The position numbers and the translations under genes were made by a program. Below are positions 48,278-58,690 of a DNA stretch of 64,000 nt, piece by piece. Under the pieces are notes generated by a model. That model worked only from the letters and a program-made list of their open reading frames with translations, was not told the origin of the DNA and did no database searches. Numbering within the stretch: the stretch's first letter is position 1; each line of letters starts with the position of its first letter. This DNA comes from Typhlomys cinereus (Eukaryota > Chordata > Mammalia > Rodentia > Platacanthomyidae). The DNA lies in the NCBI GenBank assembly GCA_023101885.1, contig JALPQD010000412.1:1868534-1932533 (forward strand), given 5' to 3'.

Positions 48278-49341
48278 TTATGCTTCCTTTCTGTCCTCCT
48301 GGATACGCTTGTTTTTTTCTTCAAGCTTGAGTATCATTTCTAGCATTTTTTGAAGGCCTGGTTTGGTAGACATGTATCCCTTTAAGTTGTCTTTTGCTGG
48401 AAAACTTTTCTTTCTCCCTCAATCATGAAGATAGTTTTGCTGGGTATATCAGTCTGGGTTGGCATTTTTGCTCATTTAATACTTGAAGTATGTCTCTCCA
48501 AGCTCTTCTTGCTTTTACTGTTTCCATTGAGTCGTCATTTGTTATTCTAATAGGTTTACCTTTAAAAGTGAGTTGCTTTTTTTCTCTTGAAGCTCTCAGC
48601 ACCTTTTCTTTGTCTTGAATGTGGAGTGTTTTGACTATTATTTGCCATGGTGATTTTCTATTTTGGTCGTATCTGTTTGGAGTGCGAAATGCCTCTTGTA
48701 TTTGGATAGGCCTCTCATTCTTTAGTTGTGGGAAGTTTTCATTTATGATGAATTGAAATATTTCCTCAGGTGTGGCATTTTGGGATTCTTGTTCTGGTAT
48801 TCCATGAATGCGCATGTTAGGTTTCTTCAGGGTGTCCCATATCTCTTGAATGTTCCTCTCCAGTATCTTTTTGGCTTTAACAATCTCTTCCATTGAGCTG
48901 GTTAATTCTCCCACTTTGTCTTCAAGATCTGAAATTCTATTTTCTGCCTCATTTGTTCTGCTGATAAGACTCTCTGTTGAGTTTTGGGTTGAAGATAACT
49001 TGTCTTTTAGTTCAATTTTAAACTCTGCCTGAGACTGTTTTAATTGCTCCATACCTATTTTTGTTTCTTGAACTGTTTTTCTCAACTCCTCCAAGTGCCT
49101 GTTGTGTTCCTGTTCAAAGTGGTTGATATGGTTGTTCAACTCTTCTCGGATTTCCTCTTTCATAGTATTAATCATGGTGATGATCATACTCTGAAAATCG
49201 TTATGTCAGGTCTGGCTTATCATGGCTATTTTCTGTGGATTTGTTCTGGTCAGAATCCCTTATTATGGTATTGATTCTTTCGGCAGGAGATTGGTCTTCT
49301 TGTGTTTTGTTTCTCGTGGATCTGCCCTTTGCCTTGTACAT
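48278..49341 (-). pseudogene. L1 ORF1, two frameshifts
   Basis: Starts MYKAKGRSTRNKTQEDQ; this N-terminus differs from the plus L1 (MTMPKSKCKS). A one-base loss near 49205 stops the first frame (DLT then TAA). The coiled coil and RNA-binding region follow in a 254-codon frame (48423-49187). A one-base loss near 48424 (KLSS then stop, in place of KLSVMIEG) breaks the C-terminus. Confidence 0.85.
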
Positions 49342-49899
49342 TGTTGTTTAGTTTTTTAGGACCTTTCAGTTTCTGTGTTTTTCACTTAATGGACGTAGTT
49401 GGTATTGTTACGCTTGCCAGTTATTACTAGTGCCTGCCTTGGATTGGGTATGTTTGTGTATTGTTATTATTATATCCTAGATGAGGCTACTAGGCTGTTA
49501 GTACATCAGTTAAGTCAGTTTATGTTACCAGGGGGTGAATATTAGTTTGGTAGTGCACTTTTACGATTTAGTATCTTGGTGAAATGTGGGGGTGAATGGT
49601 GTACTCCCTGGAGTTCTATGTTGTGGGGTGGCTGTATGAGAAAGTCTATCTATAGCATTGATACTTTAAAGGATCAGTAAGGTGAAAAGAAAAAGTTTAC
49701 TTATCTTTGGGCTGGATGAGAAGAAACTCGCCCACGTGATATAATGATTGTAGTGGAATCGAGATGTATGGCCTGTGCTCCCTTTGTTCCTTAGAATTTT
49801 GCTTGAGTTTCCTTTGGGCTCTATTGAATTCTGAGTAGCAGTGTGTCTTCCGTGGACCACGTGCGTAGGTCCCCGGTGGGCCAGAGAGGCAGAGGGTCT

Positions 49900-50347
49900 G
49901 ATGTTGATAGCAGAATTCTTCACCTGCGACCTGGGAAGGTGGGCCCGGAGAGGGGCGGGGCCAGGGGCAAAGCCGGAGGCAGCGCAGCATGGTGCTGCTG
50001 GCCGGGCGGCTCCTGGGTGGGGGACGGGGGTCGGCTGGGCTCTTTCGCTCCCTGGCTCAATGGCAGAATTCTTCACCTGGGATCCAGGGGGGTGGCTAGG
50101 CGCAAGGGGCGGGAGGATGCGAGGGGCTTGGGTCCGGGTCGGGGCCCAGGCTAAACCGTAGTCGGCCTGGGTGCTCCCCGCCGGGACGCGTGGGGCTCTG
50201 GGGTGGTTGGGGGCTGGGCTGGGCTCTCTCTCTCTCTCACTCACCTTGGGCAGCGGGCGGCGGGCAGGGGCGGGGCGGCACGGAGGGAGCTGGGGTTGTC
50301 TGGGCCGGGGGCGCAGGCCAAGCCAGAGTCGGCCTGGGTGCTCGCCG
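49900..50347 (-). promoter_or_regulatory. GC-rich L1 5' UTR / promoter, minus strand
   Basis: CpG-dense sequence with two repeats of a unit containing gagcacccaggccgact (ends near 50160 and 50345) and two repeats of caggtgaagaattctgc (near 49915 and 50070). Minus-strand caaggtgagtgag (about 50245) is a strong splice-donor match. GGGCGGGG Sp1-like boxes are present. No similarity to the 20399 monomers. Confidence 0.65.
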
Positions 50348-53300
50348 CACCCTTGGCTATATTCTGATGGGTATTGGATCTCACCCCCTGGCCAGAGATA
50401 AAAGGCTGCTAAAATAGAGTCGTCTTATAAGAGTAGATTAAAACGTAGATGGAATAAGAGTAGGAGACTATGGTGAAGGGGGTCAGTCTCCCATTTGCAG
50501 GATGGATACCTTCTATTTGCCAGACTCCATGCCCTCCCTTTCTGGTGAGATCAATCCCCATCAATTGCAAGTGTCCAGGAAGGGAAGTCTGTGAGCTTAA
50601 CCATATGTCTCATTACTTACTTGCAGAACTTGATGGTGGTCTTTTTTCTCTGCTGTAGCATGATCCCCTCTCACCTTGTTTCTGGCAGTGTCTTCCTTCC
50701 TTTTCCCTCCTGTTTATATATAACTTTTGCAATTAATGTAGGTATTACAGAGACTTATCTTTGAGTGTGTCACTAAGTGGGTTTGGTACTAGGATCCACC
50801 TATTAGGGAGTACATATGGCACTTAATTTTCTGTGTCTGGGATACTTCGCTCATTATAATTTTTTCTAATTCCAGACATTTCCCGGCAAATCTCATTAAT
50901 TCCTCAATTTTGATAGCTGAGTAGTATTCCATTTTATAAATGTACCACATTTTTCTTATCCACTCCTCAAACGTTGGGCATTTAGGTTGATTCCATGATT
51001 TTCCTGTTGTAAACAGTGCTGCGATGAACGTGGTCATGCTTGTACTATTGAGGTGAATTTTTGCTGTATGGGGGATTATTCCCAAAAGTGGAATAGTAGG
51101 GTCATATGGCATTTCGATCTTCAACATTTTTAAGAATCACTGTATAGCTCGCCAGTGTGGTTGTATGAGCCTGCATTCCCTCCAGCATTGTAGGAGAGTT
51201 CTCTTTTTGCTACATCTTCTCCAGCATTTGGTGCTGTTTGTATTGTGGATTTTTGCCATCCTGACTGGGGTGAGATGATATCTCAGAGAGTTTTTGATTT
51301 ACATTTCTCTGATGGCTAAGTATGCAGAACATTTTTTAATATATTTGTTAGACATTTCAATTTCGTCTCTGGTAAAGTTTCTTTTAAGTTCCAAGGCCCA
51401 TTTTTTAATTAGCCCATTTGTTTTCTTGGTGTTTAGTTTTCTATGTTCTTTGTGCACTCTGGATAATAGAGCTCTATCAGATATGTGGTTAGTGAAGATT
51501 TTCTCCCATTCTGTGCGTTGCCTTTGTGCTCGTTTTGCAATCACTTTATCTGAACAGAAGCCCTTTAATTTCATAAGATCCCATCTGTTGAGTGTTGGTT
51601 GTAGTGACTGTGCTATTGGATTTCTGTTTTTGAACTATTGGCCTATTCCAATCTGCTCCAGGGAGTTCCCCACGCTTTCAGCTAAGCGTTTTATAGTCTT
51701 TGGCCTTATATCAAGGTCCTTGATCTATTTGGAATTAAGTCTTGTACATGGTGACAAGTATGGGTCTAGTTTTAATCTTCTGCATGTGGACATCCAATTT
51801 TGCCAGCACCATTTGTTGAAGATGCTGTTCTTTTTCCATTGGATTTTTTGGGCCCCTTTGTCACATATCAAATGGCTGTAATTGTGTGTGCTTATTTCTG
51901 GGTCTTTAACCCTTATCCACTGATTTGTGTGTCTATTTTGGAGCAGTACCAGGCTGGTTTTATAACTATGGACTTGTAGTATAGACTAAGGTTTGGGATG
52001 GTAATATCTCCAGCAGTGTTTTTTGTTACTCAGGATTGTTTTTGCTATCCTGGGTCTTTTGTGCCTCCATATGAATTTTGAGAATGTTTGGTCAACTTCT
52101 TTAAAGAATTGCTTTGCGATTTTAACTGGTATAGCATTGAATCTGTAGATTGCCTTTGGTAGTATGGTCATTTTTATGATGATGACTCTGCCAATCCAGG
52201 AACACTGGAGGTCTTTCCACCTTCTGGTGTCTTCTGCAATTTCTTTCTTTAGGGTTTTAAAGTTTTCATTGTAAAGGTCTCTTACTTCCTTGGTTAGGTT
52301 TATGATAAGGTATTTCATTTTTTTTAGGGGATATAGTAAATTTGATTGTCTCAGGGCTTTTTCACTTCTTTCATTGTGAGCATATAGGAAGGCCACTAAT
52401 TTTTGTTTGTTTATTTTGTGTCCTGCCACCTTGCTGTTTCCTGGTGGAGTTTTTGGGATCATTCAGGTATAAGATCATGTCATCGGCAAATAGACTTGAC
52501 TTCTTTCTTACCCATTTGAATACCTTTTATCTTCCTTTCTTGTCTTATGGCCTCAGCTGAGACTTGAAATACAATATTGAATAGAAGTGGTGAGAGTGGA
52601 CAGCCTTTTCTAGTTCCTGATTGAAGTGGGAATGCTTTGAGTTTTTGATCATGAAAAGCTGCTGGATCCTGTCAAAAGCTTTCTCTGCACCTATCAAGAG
52701 TGTCATGCAGTCTTGAATTTTGGACTGGTTTCTATGGTGAATTACGTTTATTGATTTGTGTATGTTAAACAAACCTTGTGTGCCTACTTGATCCTCGAGA
52801 ATTATCTTTTTGAAGTGTTTTTGAATCTGATTTGGTAAGACTTTGTTGAGAATCTTTGCATCTGTGTTCATCAAAGAGATTGGCCTATAGTTTTCTTTTT
52901 AAGTGTATCTTTATTAGATTTGGGGATTAAAACGATATCAGCTTCATAGAAAGACTTTGGCCATGCTCCTTCTTTTTCTATTTGATGGAACAGTTTCATG
53001 AGTGTTGGTGTTAATAGCTCCTTAAATGTCTGGTAGAACTCTGTGCTGAATCCTTCTGGTCCAGGACATTTTTTGGTGGGAAGATTCGATATTGCTTCAT
53101 TGATTTCCTCATATATTATAGAACTATTTAAATAATTCACAACTTCCTGATTCAATTTAGGTAAGTTGTGCTTACTTAAGAATTCATCCATATCCTTTGT
53201 GTTGTCGAATTTTACAGAGTATAAGTTTTTGAAATATGATGTTATAATTCTCTGGATTTCTTGGGTATCAGTAGTGATAACTCCATTTTCATTATTATTT

Positions 53301-55800
53301 TGTTAATTTCGGTTTTCTCTCTCTTGCTTTTGTTTAATTTTGCTAGAGGTCTATCAATCCTTTTCATTTTTTCAAGGAACCAGCTTTTTGATTGGTTGAT
53401 TCTCTGTATTGTTTCCTTATCTCAATTTCAGATATTTCTCCCATTATTTTTCTAATCTCCTTCTCTTCTACTACTTTTGGGATCAGATTGCTCTAGTTTC
53501 TCTAAAGCTTTAAGCTGCATTGTTAAGTTGTTTATTTCTGATGTTTTCATTTTTTTGATGTATGCATTAAAAGCTATGAACTTACTCTTAGAACAGTTTT
53601 CATTGTGTCCCAGAGATTTTGATGAGTTGTATTTTCATAATTGTTCACTTTCAGGAAATCTTGAATTTCATTTGTAATTTCTTCTTGAATCCAATTCTCA
53701 TACAGCATCATAGTATTTAGTTTCCAGCAGTTAGTGTATTTTCTGTTGTTTGTTGTGCTGCAGATGTCAAGCTTTAGACCATGGTGGTCTGATAGGGTAC
53801 AGGCTAGAATTTTATTATTATTATTTATTCAACTGTGTGCATATGCGTGTGTATGTGCATGCGCGTGTGTGTATGTGCGTGCGCGTGTGTGTCTCTGTGT
53901 GTGTCTGTGCATGTGTAGAACCACGGACAAATTCGTGAACCACTATGGACGCCTCCACCTCCTTCTGCCCCGGGATTCACAGGCTCCGTCCTACCAGGAC
54001 CAGAATCGCAGCCCGCCCCCGCTTCTGCCTGGCATCTATTCGTGGGATCTGGGATCCAAACTCAGTACCTTCTGCCTGCGAGGCGGAGGCTTAACCCCTG
54101 AGCCACCTCTCCAGCTCCAGGCTAGAATTTTAGCTTTCCTGTATATATGGAAATTCGATTTGTGGTCCAGTATGTGATCTGTTTTGGAGAAAGTTCCATG
54201 TGCTGCTGAGAAAAATGTGTATTTTTTGGTGTGTGGATGGAAAGTTTAATAGAGACCAGTAAGGTCCATTTCAGTAAGAGTTTGATTAAGTTCCAATGTG
54301 TCTCTCTTAAGTTTTTGACCTGTTGATCTATCCCATGTTGAGAGGGCGGTGTTGAAATCCCCAAAAATTATTGTTTTGGGGTTGATTTCTCAAGTTAGAT
54401 GCTGTAGGGTGTGCTTACTGAATGTGGAGGGCCTGTATTAGGTGTATATATGTTCAGTATTGTGAAGGCTTCCTGGTGAATTGTACTTGTGACTAAAATG
54501 TAGTAACCATCTGTGTCTCTTATGATGTTTTTTTGGTTTGAAATCTACTTTGTCTGATACCCCTGTCTGTTTCCTGGTTCCATTAGCTTGCAGAATTTTG
54601 GACCAGCCTTTTATTTTTAGGATGTGCCTATCTTTTGTGGTGAGATGATGTTCCTGAAGGCAGCAGATTGATGGGTTGTGATTTTTAATCGAAGTTTGTA
54701 ATCTGTGTCTCTTGATTGGTGAGTTAATTCCATTGATATTTAATGATGGAGACATTATTTTTAATTCTGGACATTTTTTATGTTTAGTGGCTTTTGTAAG
54801 TGTATTATTTGGCATGTAGATTTTGGTGGTATTATGCTTCCTTTCTGTCCTCCTGGATATGCTTGATTTTTTCTTCAAGCTTGAGTATCATTTCTAGCCT
54901 TTTTGAACGCTTGGTTTGGTAGACATATATACCTTCAAGTTGTCTTTGTGCTGGAAAACTTTTCTTTCTCCCTTGATCATGACAGATAGTTTTTCCAGGT
55001 ATATCAACCTAGGTTGACATTTTTGGTCATTCAATACTTGAAGTATGTCTCTCCAATCTCTTCTTGCTTTTACTGTTTCCATTGAGAAGTCATTTGTTAT
55101 TTTAATAGGTTTATCTTTAAAAGTGACTTGCTTTTTTTCCCTTGAAGCTCTCAGCACCTTTTCTTTGTCTTGAATGTAGAGTGTTTTGACTATTATTTGC
55201 CATATCGAATTTCTATTTTGGCCATATCTATTTTAAGTGCGAAATTCCTCTTTTATTTGGATGGGTCTCTCATTCTTTAGGTGAGGGAAGTGTTCATTTA
55301 TGATAATTTGAAAAATTTTCTCAGGTGTGGTATTTTGAGATTCTTGCTCTGATACTCCATGAATGCGCATGTTAGACTTCTTCAGGGTGTCCAATAACTC
55401 TTTAATATTCCTCTCAAGTATCTTTTTGGGTTTAGCAACCTCTTCCATTTAGCTAGTTAGTACTTCCACTTTGTCTTTAAGATCCGAAATTCTATTTTCT
55501 GCTTCATTATTTCGCTGATTAGACTCTCTGTTGAGTTCTGGGTTGAAGATAACTTGTCTTTTAGTTCAATTTTAAACTCTGCTTGAGAATACTTTATGTC
55601 TATTTTGTTTCTTGAACTGTTTATCTCAACTCCTCCAAGTGTCTGTTGTGTTCCTGTTCAAAGTGGTTGATGTGGTTGTTTAACTCCTCCAGGATTTCGT
55701 CTTTCATAGTATTGATCATGGTAATGATCATGTTTTGAAAGTCATTATCTTGGGCCTGGCATTCTGGCTATTTTCTGTTAATTTGATCTGGTTGGAATTG
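50348..55800 (-). mobile_element. Old minus L1, remainder (3' UTR to ORF1)
   Basis: Resumes with cacccttggctatattctgatggg after the 18-bp TSD. Runs reversed 3' UTR (to 50800), ORF2 (50789-54780) and ORF1 (54890-55800), truncated near the ORF1 start. Many frame breaks, for example a missing reverse transcriptase core near 52430-52660. Interrupted by the SINE at 53815-54117. Confidence 0.87.
53815..54117 (-). repeat. tRNA-headed SINE, minus strand
   Basis: Reversed tail (tta-rich then GT-rich to 53918), body and head (gagccacctctccagct at 54100-54117). Flanked by CAGGCTAGAATTTTA at 53800-53814 and 54118-54132, within the L1 endonuclease region. Confidence 0.92.
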
Positions 55801-56400
55801 ATCAATGTGGGGTGTTTAGATTTTTAGCGTTCTTCATACTGCTTTTAGGGTGAGTATATGTTGATTGTAATTTTTTTTGAAGTCATGGGAGCTGATTTTT
55901 AGTGGAATATTAGTATTCTATCTGATAGCACTTGTATGATGTTTGAAGTGTCTACGTTTTTCTTTGCATCAAGTTACAAAAGTTTGGGCCTTCACTTGAG
56001 ACAAAAGGTAGTGATTTCAGTGTTCTGTGACTGAAGAAGCATGTTGATGCTTCTAAGAAGGGTTTTCTGAAGTCAGTATTTTGGAGGCCTTTTCCATCTT
56101 TATTCTTGAAGTTTAGCATTGTACGGACTCTTCTACCTGGACTTTTATTTTCTCTCTTTCTCTCTCTTTCTTTTTCTCTCTCTCTATGTAATTAGTGAGA
56201 GGAAGAATGAAGGGGAATGGGAGTCCCAGCCTGCAGGCAACCAGCAATCAGATCAATCTTCAATCCTCAAGTCCAATACACAGGGAAGCTCAACGATGAC
56301 CTCCCCTGAGCTGCAGATGCACAGAGATTCCAGGAGATCAGAATCCTAGTTAGATTTTTAATAAAATTATTTTAAAATGATAAATTTGGGGACATTTTAT
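55801..56400. other. Unassigned sequence with a possible terminal-exon-like block
   Basis: Not matched elsewhere in the window. 56160-56200 is a pyrimidine tract ending ctctatgtaattag on the plus strand; an open frame then ends in a TAG at 56347-56349 with AATAAA 11 bases later (56361-56366). No domain is recognised. It could equally be a retroposed fragment. Confidence 0.3.
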
Positions 56401-57600
56401 TCCTTATGGTTTCAGGTATATTATTTGTTGCAAATAAAGCTATGATGAAGTTGTGAAGCCCATTTCAGATATGGTTTCATCTGGTTTCTCTCCTTGATCT
56501 CAATCCTTCAGACAGTCATTTAATTTTCATCACTTCATAGCAATGAAGCACAGACTCTGAAGCAACTTTCTCTGCCAAAGACAAAGCATGAAGGACTCCA
56601 AAGTCTTTGACATTAAAATCCATTACCTGCCTAGTTTGTGAAATCCACTCAGTAGCTACAAAGAATGTAGGAGATAGAAGTAGGTGATGTTTGGGCTTTG
56701 ATAGAAAAAACAAATACAATATGATGTGGCTCAGTGAGCAGGAGCAGGGGACTGTGGCCATGTCCATAGAGACCAGGATCCGTAGTTTTGGTTCTGCCAC
56801 CTCCTTCTTCATAATTGCTAAATCTTCCTGATTTCCTTCAAAGTTTTGTCAGAATACCAGTAAGAGACTTGAAATGATATGTATTAAAAAAAAAACCTTG
56901 ACAATTGTACTCTAAGAAAGGAAAGTGGATATGACAGCATGGAATTCTTCACTTGCTGTCTGTCTTGTAGACTGAACAGATAGAGCTCTTTCTGGAAGCA
57001 TCTGGAAATCTTTCTGGCATAATTTCCTCAATGTGCGTATGCTGTGTCAACAGTCTTTAAATTTCTATTCCCCTGCAGAGAGAAAGAGTGATGACAATCA
57101 GGAATTGTATGCTATTTATTTCATTGGGTTATTGAAGGTATAGTAAAGATTTCATTGGTTCCTTGGTTTATGGTTTTAAAGAACTTTTCTTCTCAGTCAT
57201 TTGTGAAACAAATAAGAAAGGAAGGAAGTTATTGGAAAGACAGGAGATGTTGGAAGTTTCTCAACTGCTGCTGGAATCTCTGAGATGATAGAGGATAGAG
57301 CCTCTTCATCTCCTCCTTATTTTCCTTCAAAAGTAGAAGTGGAACAGATAATACACTTATACTCTTGATATGAAATGAAAGCAAAGGGCTGGTATAGGTC
57401 TCAATTGGTAAAATCACTGTTCTGCAGGAATGAGTTTAAATCACAAGCGCCCATGTTAGAAGCTTGTTATGTCTGCACATACTTGTAACCTTAGCATTAT
57501 GGTAAGAAGGTAGATACAGGGAACTCACTGGCCTGCCAACTTATACCAAACAGCTGTTTTTATTTCAGTGAGAGACCCTCTCTTAAGGGAATAAGGCAGG
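56401..57600 (-). other. PRP-like unit III flank
   Basis: Aligns with 28960-30115 of unit II (about 80-85% by eye), including the region downstream of exon 4, exon 4 itself and the start of intron 3. Stops where the L1 begins at 57601. Confidence 0.6.
57100..57202 (-). pseudogene. PRP-like unit III, exon 4 (orphan, acceptor lost)
   Basis: Homologous to 29612-29715, but the acceptor AG is changed to AC (ttatttgtttcac), and the polyA signal has shifted to aatgaaataaatag. No upstream exons remain for this copy. Confidence 0.5.
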
Positions 57601-57686
57601 CTTCCCCTCCACTCCGCCGCCCCGGATGCGCGCGCTCCAGCCGGGCCTCACCGCGCCGCGACTCAGACTCCAACCAGAATAAACCC

Positions 57687-58645
57687 ATGGAAAATGGCCA
57701 AGAAAGCCTGACCCAGGATAACGACCTTCAAAATATGATCATTACCATGTTCAATACTATGAAAGAGGAAATCCGGGAGGAATTAAATGATCGAATCAAT
57801 CACTTTGAGGAGGAACACAACAGTGGAGTTGAGAAAAACAGTGCAAGAATCAAAAACTGGCATAGAGCAGTTAAAGCAGACTCAAGCAGAGTTTAAAACT
57901 GAGCTACAAGACAAGTTATCTTCAACCCAGAACTCCACAGAGAGTCTTATCAGCAGAACTAACAAAGCAGAAAACAGAATTTCAGATCTTGAAGATAAAG
58001 TGGGAGTATTAACCAGCTCAATGGAAGAGATTGTTAAAGCCAAAAAGATGCTTGAGAGAAATATCCAGGAGATATGGGACACCCTGAAGAAACCCAACAT
58101 GCATATTCATGGAATACCAGAGCAAGAATCTCAAAATACCACCCCTGAGGAAATTTTTCAAACAATCATCAAGGAAAACTTTCCTCATCTAAAAAAAAGA
58201 CAGGCCCATCCATATACAAGAGGCATTGAGCACCCCAAACAGATATGACCAAAACAGAAGCTCGCCACGGCAAATAATAGTCAAAACACTCCACATTCAA
58301 GATAAAAAACTGGTGCTGAGAGCTTCAAGGTAGAAAAAACAAGTCACTTTTAAAGGTAAACCTATTAAAATAACAAATGACTTCTCAATGGAAACACTAA
58401 AAGCAAGAAGAGCTTGGAGAGACATACTTCAAGTATTGAATGAGCAAAAATGTCAACCTAGGCTGATTTACCGGGCAAAACTATCAGTCATGATTAAAGG
58501 AGAAAGAAAAATCTTCCAGCACAAAGACAACTTGAAGGGATACATGTCCACCAAACCAGACCTTCAAAAAATGCTAGAAATGATACTCAAGCGTGAAGAA
58601 AAAAAACAGGCATATCCAGGAGAGCAGAAGGCAAGTATAACACCA
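57687..58645 (+). pseudogene. L1 ORF1, N-terminally shortened and frameshifted
   Basis: The first ATG (cccatgg context) gives MENGQESLTQDNDLQ. The normal start MTMPKSK is absent because the 173-nt segment holding it is missing. A frameshift near 57826 (loss of part of the HLEELRK region), an extra A near 58192 and a TAG at 58331 break the rest. Confidence 0.8.
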
Positions 58646-58690
58646 TTAAAAGCGAGGCTATATGCATATAAAAACTACTAAACATAATAA

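Larger units (their letters stand above)
43367..50347 (-). mobile_element. Full-length L1, minus strand
   Basis: About 6.98 kb bounded by a perfect 18-bp TSD: T14 reversed tail at 43367, reversed 3' UTR, ORF2 (44403-48220), ORF1 (48278-49341), and a 5' UTR of about 1 kb ending in GC-rich monomer-like sequence (49900-50347). Its 5' UTR is not homologous to that of the plus L1 at 20399. Both ORFs carry several indels; some fall in homopolymers. Confidence 0.92.

Noticed and set aside
49666..50244. 192-codon Pro/Ala-rich minus frame
   Set aside because: Translation of the GC-rich L1 5' UTR; no conserved start and no homologous frame in other copies.
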